Origin: Candidatus Aminicenantes bacterium
GTDB taxonomy: Bacteria > Acidobacteriota > Aminicenantia > UBA2199
Length of the DNA stretch: 47,579 nucleotides
Assembly (NCBI GenBank): GCA_026393795.1
Contig: JAPKZL010000229.1
Coordinates: 1-47,579 of the forward strand
Reading direction: 5' to 3'
Part shown: positions 18,083 to 25,649 of the stretch, piece after piece
Layout: the number at the start of each line of letters is the position of its first letter
Numbering within the stretch: the stretch's first letter is position 1
Program-made: the position numbers and the translations under genes
The notes under the pieces: generated by a model
Told to the model about the DNA's origin: nothing
Seen by the model: the letters and a program-made list of their open reading frames with translations, nothing else
The model's database searches: none

Positions 18083-19885
18083 CTAGAAGAAACGGCAGCT
18101 TTCCTGGTAGGATATTTCGCCCTTCAACACCCGGTTGATGATCTTTTGCGTAATGGTCAACCTTCCGGCCTCGGAAATTTTCTTATCCAAGGCGAGCAGA
18201 TCGTCCTCCTTGAATTGGGACCGCTCCTGGTTGTCCATGATGAAGATCTCATAAAAAACCTCGTCGCGGCTGAAGCCGCTGGACTGGCATTTCGGGCAGC
18301 CTTTTTCCTGGAAGATCCGATAGCTGTTGCTCAATTTTTTGTTTTTAAACAATTCCTGGGCCGGCCGCGGATTGGGCACCTTGCAGGCCGGACAAAGGAT
18401 TTTCGCCTGCCGTTGGAAGATCAGCAGGCGCAAATTTTCTACCAGGTAGGAGAGGGGAACCTCGTATTCATTCGCCATTTTTTCGAAGATCTCCTCGTAG
18501 GAAAAACCCTGCAGTTCAATGAATAATTTCCCCATTTCCACGAAATGCAGGAATTGGCCGTCGTAGTTTTTCTGGAAATAGTCGAATAAAAACATCGAAT
18601 CCGGCTTATAAAAAAGCAAATTCTTGTATACCGCGTTGGTCACATCGTTGCCCTGGTTTTCAATCTGGAAAAACCTTTCGTTGCGCAGGATCACGTCGTT
18701 TTCCACGGTGGCGATCCGCTCCGCTGCCAGAGTGTTCATCAGGGCATACAATGTTTCGTTGGTCCTGCTGAAGGCCGGACCGGCCACGATGAACAATCCG
18801 TTGGGTTTTTCCAGGATGGCCCGCAAGCAGACCACGTCATCATTCTCCAGCTGCAGGTCGGTGATTTTCCTGCCAAAGTCATCGAGACGGCTGATTTTGA
18901 AGCGGATGTTTTCCTGGTCGGAACCCGAATAATATAAAGCCTTGATCTTCAAGTGGCTTAAATTCTTGTTCAGGTTCAGCATGGATTCCTGGGCGACTTT
19001 CCTGGCCGAGGCCTTGACGCCGCAGATCTCCTTGATTTTCGCGAAAAATTCCGCCGCATCCTCGGCGGGCTGCCGAACCGGAGAGAGCAGCTCGCCGTTG
19101 CGGAAGAAAATCTTCAGCTGGCCGTCCTTGCATTCGAAAAAAACATCCGAAACCTTGTTTTGCACCGCCTGCTTGATCAGGGAATTCAACAACCTGAGAT
19201 GGCGGGCGCCGGCCAGCGACGTGTAAATTTTTATCTCTTTCTCGGCGTTCTCCAGGTTTTTCAGCAGGTTTTCAATTTCTTCCTTCGGGGCCAGGTAGGG
19301 GATCAGTTTGAAATTCTGCAGTTCACTGCTTTTTTTCAGTTTGGGAAGCTCGGTGAGCGAATAAAAGGCGAAACGCAGCATGCGGCCGCCGGCGATTTCC
19401 TGGATCTCGATGGGAACGATCTTCTGGTCCAGGCAGAAGTCCTTGCCGACCTGGCGGATCAGGTCGCCGTCGACCTTGAGATTCTTCAAGTCGATCGTTT
19501 CCACGCTTTTCTGGTTCAGCAGGTACAGCTGAAGCTCATCCGGGGTGACCAGCGACATCATGATCAGCACTTCACCCAGTTTTTTGCCGACGATCCGTTG
19601 CTTATCCAGGGCGGTAACCAGCTGGTCCAGCGAAATCTTGCCGGCCTTGACCAGAATCTCGCCGATCTTCATGTAAGCGGAATTGCGGCTGTCGGTGTAC
19701 TCGGCCAGCAGCTCCTTGGGGCAATTCTTCAGATACTTTTTTTTGTACTCCTTGGAAGCATCGCAGAAGCACTTCAGGCAGAAGGGGCAGGTCTTGGTCG
19801 GGCTGGCATGGCTGCAATCGGGGGCCGCCGCCGCGTCGAATTCGGCCCGGCAGTGCCAGCAGGAAACGAGATACGGTTCAGCCAT
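18083..19885 (-). CDS. Degenerate GspE/PilB-family protein, predicted pseudo-ATPase
   Basis: A 600-residue protein with type II secretion/type IV pilus ATPase architecture but without a nucleotide-binding site. Residues 1-45 carry seven cysteines (9, 12, 24, 33, 36, 39, 41), probably a zinc module. Residues about 70-135 are a normal GspII_E/MshEN domain (KIGEILVKAGKI...LGEVLIMMSLVTPDEL). The ATPase core is recognisable in order, but the P-loop reads AGPAFSRTNETLYALMN near 365, where active members have GPTGSGKTTTLYA. The Walker B region reads KPDSMFLFDYFQK near 430. The C-terminal tetracysteine is kept (CPAC near 496, GCPKC near 529). The reading frame is intact, so this looks like a maintained pseudoenzyme. 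The start at 19885 follows GAAAGGGG. Confidence 0.8.
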   Translation of the reverse strand: MAEPYLVSCWHCRAEFDAAAAPDCSHASPTKTCPFCLKCFCDASKEYKKKYLKNCPKELLAEYTDSRNSAYMKIGEILVKAGKISLDQLVTALDKQRIVGKKLGEVLIMMSLVTPDELQLYLLNQKSVETIDLKNLKVDGDLIRQVGKDFCLDQKIVPIEIQEIAGGRMLRFAFYSLTELPKLKKSSELQNFKLIPYLAPKEEIENLLKNLENAEKEIKIYTSLAGARHLRLLNSLIKQAVQNKVSDVFFECKDGQLKIFFRNGELLSPVRQPAEDAAEFFAKIKEICGVKASARKVAQESMLNLNKNLSHLKIKALYYSGSDQENIRFKISRLDDFGRKITDLQLENDDVVCLRAILEKPNGLFIVAGPAFSRTNETLYALMNTLAAERIATVENDVILRNERFFQIENQGNDVTNAVYKNLLFYKPDSMFLFDYFQKNYDGQFLHFVEMGKLFIELQGFSYEEIFEKMANEYEVPLSYLVENLRLLIFQRQAKILCPACKVPNPRPAQELFKNKKLSNSYRIFQEKGCPKCQSSGFSRDEVFYEIFIMDNQERSQFKEDDLLALDKKISEAGRLTITQKIINRVLKGEISYQESCRFF

Positions 19886-19928
19886 GGCCCCTTTCCTCTC
19901 TCTAAACTTATCTTCTCGGAGGCCGCAG

Positions 19929-20426
19929 ATGATTTCAAAAAAACTTGAAGATGCCTTTAACAGGCAAATCAACGAAGAAATTTTTTCCGCTTATCTGTAT
20001 CTGTCCATGGGCGCCTATTTTCATTCCTTGAACCTGGACGGATTCGCTGTCTGGATGAAAGCGCAAGCCCAGGAAGAGATGTCCCACGCCATGAAATTTT
20101 TCGCTTTTCTGGGTGACATGGGTGGCCGCATCTCCCTGTTGACTGTCAAGGAACCCGAAAAAAACTGGAAATCGCCATTGGCGGCATTCACAGCCGTTTC
20201 CAGGCATGAACAGTATATCACCGGCCGCATCAATGAGCTTTACCGCTTGGCCGGCAGCGAAAAAAGCAACCCCACGCAGATCATGCTGCACTGGTTCATC
20301 AAAGAACAGGTGGAAGAGGAAGCCACCGCGGCCAAGATCGTCTTCAAACTCAACCAGATCAAGGATAACGTCGGCGGTTTGTGGATACTGGACAAAGAAC
20401 TGGGCGGGCGGCAAAACAAATCCTGA
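19929..20426 (+). CDS. ftn: Non-heme ferritin
   Basis: A 165-residue iron-storage ferritin of the FtnA type. The four-helix pattern and ferroxidase residues are visible: the first helix Glu in QINEEIFSAYLYL, the Glu/His pair in EEMSHAMKFF, and the later Glu/Gln ligands in EQYITGRINELY and EQVEEE. CGGAGG precedes the ATG at 19929. It is divergent from the GspE-like gene with only 43 bases between their starts, so the two promoters must overlap. No Fur box is obvious by eye. Confidence 0.93.
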   Translation: MISKKLEDAFNRQINEEIFSAYLYLSMGAYFHSLNLDGFAVWMKAQAQEEMSHAMKFFAFLGDMGGRISLLTVKEPEKNWKSPLAAFTAVSRHEQYITGRINELYRLAGSEKSNPTQIMLHWFIKEQVEEEATAAKIVFKLNQIKDNVGGLWILDKELGGRQNKS

Positions 20427-20465
20427 TCGCTCGGTAAAACCGTTACTAAAAACAGCTGCCATTGG

Positions 20466-20494
20466 TTGGGAATAGGTTCGATTTCTGTTAAAAT
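20466..20494 (+). promoter_or_regulatory. Sigma-70-type promoter before the Bat/DUF58 cluster
   Basis: TTGGGA at 20466-20471 and TAAAAT at 20489-20494 with a 17-base spacer, 45 bases before the ATG at 20539. It probably drives the small unknown gene and the DUF58, BatD-like and BatA genes behind it. Confidence 0.5.
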
Positions 20495-20538
20495 TAGTGT
20501 TCGAAAAAAAAGGCGCCCCGGAACGAGGAGCAGAAACG

Positions 20539-20811
20539 ATGGAGGAAAAGGTTTTCGATGTTTCCATGATTTACATCCAGAACACATCGGCCAGCAACTA
20601 CAGCCTGGAGTTCGGCTGCCGCGACAAGAACCTCAAGCTGAATTTCAGCGCCGTCGAGGGGATCGAACTGATCGCCAAGATCCCCATGGAGCTGAAGAGC
20701 TCATACCTGCAACTGAGCGAAGGCATGCCCAAGGTCTGGAACATGAAAATGGTCTATCCAATGAACTTCCGCGTCCGCTACAGCGGCAAGATCCTCATCG
20801 AGTCCATGTGA
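20539..20811 (+). CDS. Small cytoplasmic protein of unknown function
   Basis: A 90-residue protein without signal peptide or membrane segment. GAGGAG precedes the ATG at 20539. The sequence alternates hydrophobic and polar residues (VFDVSMIYIQ, YSLEFGC, LKLNFSAVEGIELIAKIP, FRVRYSGKILIESM), suggesting a small beta-sandwich. No family is recognised. It stands 21 bases before the DUF58 gene, where many genomes have the MoxR ATPase that partners DUF58 and Bat proteins. It is clearly not MoxR. Confidence 0.6.
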   Translation: MEEKVFDVSMIYIQNTSASNYSLEFGCRDKNLKLNFSAVEGIELIAKIPMELKSSYLQLSEGMPKVWNMKMVYPMNFRVRYSGKILIESM

Positions 20812-20832
20812 TATTCGGAACCGCCGCGCGCC

Positions 20833-21714
20833 ATGATCAGCGAAGAGACGCTTAAAAAGATCCGCAAGCTGGAAATCATCTCCCGCAAAGCGGCGCGGGA
20901 CATTTTCGCCGGACAGTACCACTCGGCCTTCAAGGGCCGGGGCATGGAATTTTCCGAGGTCCGCGAATACCAGTTCGGCGACGACATCCGCTTCATCGAC
21001 TGGAACGTCTCCTCGCGCCTGGGCCGGCTGTTCGTCAAGCAGTTCGTGGAAGAGAGGGAGCTGACGATCATCCTGGCCATCGACCTGTCGGCGTCGCTGC
21101 AGTTCATCTCTTCGCGCAAGAGCAAAAAGGACATTGCCGTCGAGCTGTCGGCCCTGATCGCTTTCACGGCCATGCTCAACAACGACAAGGTCGGATTGTT
21201 GATCTTCACCGACCGGGTGGAGGTTTTCATTCCGCCCAAGAAAGGCCGCACCCATCTGCTGAGGCTGATCCGCGACATCAGCGAATTCCAGCCGCAAGGC
21301 CGGGGTACGGCGATTGGCGGCGCCCTGGCCTACCTGACATCGCTGCTCAAGAAAAAAGCCGTGGTCTTTCTGATTTCCGATTTTCTGGACGACAATTTCG
21401 CCACGGCGCTAAAAATCGCCGCCCGCAAGCACGACCTGATCGCCATCGCCATCCGCGACCGCCGGGAGCTGGCGCCGCCGCGACGCGGGATATTCCGGCT
21501 CAGGGACCTGGAGAGCGGGGAGGATTTCAACGCCGATTTCGGCCGCGCCACCGTCCGCTCGGCCTTCCAGGATATCAACCGCAGCCGCTCCGAGAAGTTG
21601 AATGACTTATTCCATAAACACGCCATCGATGCCATTACCATCCACTCGGACACCGATTACGAGAAGCCGCTGTTCGACCTCTTTTTGAAGCGCCGGCACA
21701 AATTCGCCCGATGA
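20833..21714 (+). CDS. DUF58 domain protein (vWA-like)
   Basis: A 293-residue DUF58 protein, normal in length. The family core is at residues 36-62 (GRGMEFSEVREYQ, GDDIRFIDWNVSSR). A vWA-like MIDAS motif DLSAS lies at 84-88, with LISDFLDD as a later metal or structural motif. DUF58 proteins sit with MoxR ATPases and Bat vWA proteins and are thought to act in assembly or maturation of envelope or metalloprotein complexes. The gene overlaps the next one by four bases (ATGA). No MoxR gene is in the window. Confidence 0.88.
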   Translation: MISEETLKKIRKLEIISRKAARDIFAGQYHSAFKGRGMEFSEVREYQFGDDIRFIDWNVSSRLGRLFVKQFVEERELTIILAIDLSASLQFISSRKSKKDIAVELSALIAFTAMLNNDKVGLLIFTDRVEVFIPPKKGRTHLLRLIRDISEFQPQGRGTAIGGALAYLTSLLKKKAVVFLISDFLDDNFATALKIAARKHDLIAIAIRDRRELAPPRRGIFRLRDLESGEDFNADFGRATVRSAFQDINRSRSEKLNDLFHKHAIDAITIHSDTDYEKPLFDLFLKRRHKFAR

Positions 21715-22649
21715 AAGCGCTGCGCCTGTTCTGCATCCTGCTGGCGGCCGTTGCGGCGCGCCCGCTCGACGCCGCCCAGGTGACCCTGACCGCCTCCACC
21801 CTGACCGCGACCGTCGGCGAACAGGTGGAACTGCGCCTGATCGCGCGCAGCCTGGAAGCCGTCGATGAAATGAGGGTTTCCCTGCCGGCCGGGGATTTCG
21901 AGGTCCTTCGCCGCCAAAGCCAGCCGATGATCCGGACCACCGATTGGCGCACCTTCGAACACGTGCTCACCATCGCTTTTTTCAAGACCGGGGAGTTCGC
22001 GGTCGGACCGGTGACGATCGAGCTCCTGGCCGCCAAAACGGTCATCGAAAAAGAACAAAGCAACGCCGTCACCATCAAGGTCCGTTCGCTACTCGGCGCC
22101 GACGACCGGGACATCAAGCCCTTGAAAAAGCCGCTGACCATTCCCGGCAACCCGCTGCACCTGTTGAAATATGCCGCCGGCGCCGGCCTGATCCTGCTGC
22201 TGGCCGTTGGGCTGCTACTGCTCAGGCGCAAATGGCGAAAGAAGTCCCTCGGCGGGGAAATCGTCCTGCCGGAGCCCGAGATCGAACTGGAACAGCGCGT
22301 CAACGAGTTGTGGCAGCGGCGCTTGACCCAAAAGGGTGAGCACAAATTGTTTTTCATCCGCCTGGGAGAGATCATCAAGGGCTTCCTGAACCGCGCCTAC
22401 GTCTTCAACGCCGACGATCTCACCAGCACCGAAGTCATGGCCCGGCTCGGGGGCGGCGAAAAGGACGTGGACCTGGTGGCCTGTTTTAAAACCATTTTCA
22501 CCCGGGCCGACCTGGTCAAATTCGCCGAGCAAGTACCGGGGACTTCGGCCATCGACTCCCTGGCCCAGAGCATCGCCATAATGATCGAAAAATATAAAAA
22601 AAGACGCAGCCTGGCAAACGAGGCGAACCGTGTTCAGACTGGCCGCTAA
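21711..22649 (+). CDS. BatD/DUF4381-like membrane protein
   Basis: A 312-residue protein with an N-terminal signal (MKALRLFCILLAAVAARPLDAA). A periplasmic beta domain of about 115 residues follows (residues 24-140, TLTASTLTATVGEQVELRLIA). A single membrane helix spans about 147-169, and the cytoplasmic helical tail resembles the C-terminal region of Bat-cluster membrane proteins (LFFIRLGEIIKGFLNRAY). The position between DUF58 and BatA supports membership of the Bat system. It overlaps the DUF58 stop by 4 bases and the batA start by 20 bases, indicating a tightly coupled operon. Confidence 0.75.
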   Translation: MKALRLFCILLAAVAARPLDAAQVTLTASTLTATVGEQVELRLIARSLEAVDEMRVSLPAGDFEVLRRQSQPMIRTTDWRTFEHVLTIAFFKTGEFAVGPVTIELLAAKTVIEKEQSNAVTIKVRSLLGADDRDIKPLKKPLTIPGNPLHLLKYAAGAGLILLLAVGLLLLRRKWRKKSLGGEIVLPEPEIELEQRVNELWQRRLTQKGEHKLFFIRLGEIIKGFLNRAYVFNADDLTSTEVMARLGGGEKDVDLVACFKTIFTRADLVKFAEQVPGTSAIDSLAQSIAIMIEKYKKRRSLANEANRVQTGR

Positions 22650-23524
22650 ATACTACCTGCTGCTCCTGCTCCTGTGGCCGCTGCTGGCGTGGTGGAACCG
22701 CTTCGTGAACCGCTCGGGCCGACGCCACGTCAGCTTCGCCGCGAAAAAACTGTTGCCAGAGGCGCCGCAGACCTGGAAGATGGCGCTGCTGCAAAACCTG
22801 AACCGCGTCAAGATCGCCTCCTGGCTCCTCCTCGTCCTGGCCCTGGCCCGGCCGCAGCTGCTCAATACCTACCAGGTGGAGGAGCAGAAAGGCATGGATA
22901 TCCTCCTGACCCTGGACATTTCCGGTTCGATGGCCTCCGTCGATTTCAAACCCAAGAACCGGCTGGAAGTGGCCAAGGAAGTCATTACCGCCTTCATCGA
23001 GAAGCGCCGCAGCGACCGCCTGGGGCTGGTCATTTTCGCCGCCACCTCCTACACCAAGTGCCCGCTGACCGTCGATTACGACATGCTGAAATATTATCTG
23101 CAGGATACGGAATTCGGCGAACTGGAGGACGGGACGGCCCTGGGCATGGCCCTGGCCACCTCGGTCAACCGTATCCAGAATTCCGGAGCCAAGACCAAGA
23201 TCATCATCCTGCTCACCGACGGCGTGAACAACCGCGGCGAGATCGACCCGCGCGAGCCGCCAGTACGTCATGGTCAACGTCGAGATCGACGAGGCGCTGC
23301 TGCAGGAGATCGCCAAGACCACCGGCGGTCTTTACTTCCGGGCCATTGACCGCGATTCACTGCAGACCATCTTCGCCGAGATCGACCGCTGGGAAAAGAC
23401 AAAGATCAAGGTCAGGAATTACTCCGAAAGCACCGAATTGTTTCCTTACTTTCTGGCCCTGGGGCTGCTGCTCCTGTTGGCGGTCGAAGCCGCCCGCCGT
23501 TCCTTCCTGCGCACCCTGCCCTGA
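22630..23524 (+). pseudogene. batA: BatA-like vWA membrane protein, internal deletion with frameshift
   Basis: The first 207 residues (22630-23250) are a normal BatA: two N-terminal membrane segments, MIDAS Asp96-x-Ser98-x-Ser100, Thr169 and Asp197 (LLTDGVN). After GEIDP the frame is lost and runs to a false stop at 23349. The true C-terminal part resumes in another frame near 23264 (QYVMVNVEIDEALL...GGLYFRAID) and ends at 23524 with the usual final membrane helix. Relative to the family about 35 residues between GEIDP and QYVMVN are missing, including the expected YTIGVG strand. The lesion is therefore a deletion of about 100 bases, not a single-base slip. If real, the protein is dead. If it is an assembly error, the gene is intact. 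No batB follows. Confidence 0.85.
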
Positions 23525-23545
23525 AAATAAATTGATTGTTTCAGC

Positions 23546-23574
23546 TTGAAAATTAATCCAATTAAGATTATTAT
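23546..23574 (+). promoter_or_regulatory. Possible promoter for hicBA
   Basis: TTGAAA at 23546-23551 and TATTAT at 23569-23574 with a 17-base spacer, in an AT-rich gap. The predicted transcript start falls close to the GGAGAG Shine-Dalgarno at 23581, so the leader would be very short. HicB often binds its own promoter; no operator palindrome was identified. Confidence 0.35.
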
Positions 23575-23590
23575 TATCTTGGAGAGATCG

Positions 23591-23803
23591 ATGAAAAATA
23601 TAAAATATGTCGTTTATCGGGAAGATAAATATTATGTATCCCAATGTTTGAACGTCGATGTTTCCAGCTTCGGAACTACGCTCGACGTGGCTGTGGCCAA
23701 TTTGAAAGAGGCGTTGGAATTATATTTTGAAGATAATAAAAAATCGGTCGATTTTCGCTCCATTCAAGAGGTGGTGCTCGGCGAAACCCGGGTCCATGCC
23801 TAA
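23591..23803 (+). CDS. hicB: HicB-type antitoxin
   Basis: A 70-residue protein with the partial RNase-H-like HicB fold: KYVVYREDKYYVSQCLNVDVSSFGTTLDVAVANLKEALELYFED, the usual core in which a short strand pattern is followed by one helix. GGAGAG precedes the ATG at 23591. It lacks a long C-terminal DNA-binding domain, so autoregulation may be weak or need the complex. It overlaps hicA by eight bases, the antitoxin-first order that keeps the antidote in excess. Confidence 0.88.
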   Translation: MKNIKYVVYREDKYYVSQCLNVDVSSFGTTLDVAVANLKEALELYFEDNKKSVDFRSIQEVVLGETRVHA

Positions 23804-24002
23804 GCTTTATTCTTCCAAGTGGATTATCACGGTTCTTGAACACCACGGGTTCATGCTCAGTGGCCAGCGCGGCAGCCACAAGAAATTCCGCAAGGGCGAT
23901 AAAACAGTAATTGTCCCCGATCCGCGCCACGAAATCCCCATGGGAACTTTCCATTCCATTCTACGCCAGGCCGGATTACAAAAAAGCGATTTCGAAAAGT
24001 AA
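23796..24002 (+). CDS. hicA: HicA-type mRNA interferase toxin
   Basis: A 68-residue toxin with the dsRBD-like HicA fold. The catalytic His28 is in GQRGSHKKFRKG, followed by VIVPDPRHEIPMGTFHSILRQAGL, all diagnostic. ATG 23796 lies inside the end of hicB, and the start is fixed by the family length. HicA cleaves mRNA when free of HicB. The pair forms the left edge of an accessory island with a HEPN protein and a restriction enzyme on the opposite strand. Confidence 0.9.
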   Translation: MPKLYSSKWIITVLEHHGFMLSGQRGSHKKFRKGDKTVIVPDPRHEIPMGTFHSILRQAGLQKSDFEK

Positions 24003-24070
24003 ATCGCCCCGAAGAGTTAACTGCATCCAGGAACTGAGATAGTCTTGCATATCTCTTAGTCCTTGAAAAA

Positions 24071-25069
24071 TTATAGATTTGGCATGTATTCAAGTAAATT
24101 GAAACTATTGTCATTTAATATTTCTTCGGAAAACTTCTTAGGTTGAATCCCACTCAAAAAATAATAAACATCCTTATATATAGCCTCAATATATTTTAAA
24201 AGATTTTGGTGAATTGGAATAATTTTCCCATTATGAATAATTTTGGATCTCAGTCCATATAACCTTCCCATATTAAATGTTTTTTGAATGCCTACTAGGG
24301 GAAGGTTATATATCTTACCTAAAATCTGATTTATTGATTGAATATCTGTATTATTAGACATTGCAATAATTTCTAGTGCAATCCAATACTTCAGAAATGC
24401 ATCAACGCCAGAATCAAAATTTGCATTTTTAAACCACCGCAAAGACAATAAAAATCTGTTTTTTTCATCTTCTGGTTTTTGAAGAATAAATTTATTAACT
24501 AAAAATATATTATTAAACTTTTCTTCATTTAAATCTGGAGAAGGGAAAAACAAAGGATTTTCGCACCTTGCTGCAGAAGCCGAAACTTGATTGTCAGAAA
24601 TTCCATAAACATTTTCAAAAATGAGCTCATGTGCAATATTTCTTCCAAAAAATAAAATCAATAAACCTAGATAGATATCAACCTTTTCTTTAATAACTGC
24701 TTCATTCCAATTTGCACTATTTTTATCAAAAGGGGTAATTATTAATAAATAAACATCCTCATTACTTATGGCTCTTTTAATTTTTGTTTGATCAAAACGA
24801 AATTTTCCTTCCGGTAAAAAATCGATTTTAGCATCCTTTGTATCTAAATAACTAAATTTCCCAAATAAAAATACTAATCTTATTTCATCTAAATCCAATA
24901 TTTTTTCAATAAACTGTAATTTATTTCTATTTAAAAAAATTCGATACCCAGAAATCCAAATATTTCTAATAATCTTTTTTTCTACCCAATCAGATGGAAC
25001 ATATTGTACAAATGTGAATTTATTTTGATTTTCTTTTTTCCCAACTCTCCATTTGTGTTTTTTCTTCAT
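24071..25069 (-). CDS. ApeA-like HEPN-domain protein, candidate abortive-infection RNase
   Basis: A 332-residue protein with distinctly AT-rich bases. The C-terminal half (about 200-315) follows the ApeA-like HEPN pattern: RWFKNANFDSGVDAFLKYWIALEIIA, then LYGLRSKIIHNGK. Arg274 and His279 form the Rx4H catalytic motif of HEPN ribonucleases. The N-terminal 190 residues match no family I recognise and may be the sensor. ApeA and other HEPN proteins are known anti-phage or toxin RNases. This one is about half the length of ApeA. It is last in a minus-strand operon with the type IIG enzyme and a membrane protein, ending convergently with hicA. The defence role is inference. Confidence 0.65.
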   Translation of the reverse strand: MKKKHKWRVGKKENQNKFTFVQYVPSDWVEKKIIRNIWISGYRIFLNRNKLQFIEKILDLDEIRLVFLFGKFSYLDTKDAKIDFLPEGKFRFDQTKIKRAISNEDVYLLIITPFDKNSANWNEAVIKEKVDIYLGLLILFFGRNIAHELIFENVYGISDNQVSASAARCENPLFFPSPDLNEEKFNNIFLVNKFILQKPEDEKNRFLLSLRWFKNANFDSGVDAFLKYWIALEIIAMSNNTDIQSINQILGKIYNLPLVGIQKTFNMGRLYGLRSKIIHNGKIIPIHQNLLKYIEAIYKDVYYFLSGIQPKKFSEEILNDNSFNLLEYMPNL

Positions 25070-25079
25070 AATATAATTT

Positions 25080-25649
25080 CTATTTTTTATTCAATGATGG
25101 AAGAATTTGTTTGATATTCACTAAAGCAGTTTTTATTTCCTCTAATTCTTTCAATAAATCTTCGTTAAAATTTGTACTACATTCAAAGTAGAATTGCTTG
25201 ATATCTAATTTAATCCAATTCTCATGATTTTTTCTATCTAAACCGTCAATATGATTGATACGAACATTATATTCAGTCGCAAGCTTTTTTTCGGGACTCA
25301 TGAAAGCGGGAAAACTATCAAGATAAAATTTTAACTCTTGTCCCGGAGCTAAAAATGATATGCCATTTCGAAATGCTGGCAAATCGGAGAACTTGATTTT
25401 ATCTTTAGTAATATTTATTTCTGGAAAAAAAACTATTTTTATATTGAGTGCAGGAACCACTGAAATATTTTTTATTGCCAAATTAACTATGGATCCACGT
25501 TGAGGGAAATCAAAATATACAATAACAGAAGATGAAGCCTGTATTCTAGTTATTTTTCTATTATAATTTGCGATCTGCCAAGTTTTTACTACATATATGA
25601 CTAGAGCAATTAAACTCATAATTTGAACAATATTTAATACTAAATTCAT
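25080..25649 (-). CDS. Membrane-anchored protein of unknown function in defence operon
   Basis: A 189-residue protein with one N-terminal membrane helix (residues 3-22). The soluble part reads like an Ig-type beta sandwich (SSVIVYFDFP, VNLAIKNISVVPALNIKIVFFPE, LAPGQELKFYLDSFP, YNVRINHIDG). A short helical C-terminus (DLLKELEEIKTALVNIKQILPSL) may be a coiled coil. The fold suggestion is from pattern only; no family is recognised. Its ATG overlaps the stop of the restriction gene by one base (TAATG), and the HEPN gene follows 10 bases later, so all three are probably one transcript. The base composition is AT-rich like the HEPN gene. Confidence 0.6.
   Translation of the reverse strand: MNLVLNIVQIMSLIALVIYVVKTWQIANYNRKITRIQASSSVIVYFDFPQRGSIVNLAIKNISVVPALNIKIVFFPEINITKDKIKFSDLPAFRNGISFLAPGQELKFYLDSFPAFMSPEKKLATEYNVRINHIDGLDRKNHENWIKLDIKQFYFECSTNFNEDLLKELEEIKTALVNIKQILPSLNKK

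Noticed and set aside
22516-23322. 268-codon minus-strand frame opposite batA
   Set aside because: Shadow of the vWA coding sequence; plus-strand MIDAS motifs are decisive.
24003-24070. Terminator between hicA and the HEPN gene
   Set aside because: Only a short weak stem (GAGATA/TATCTC) and no clear T-run.
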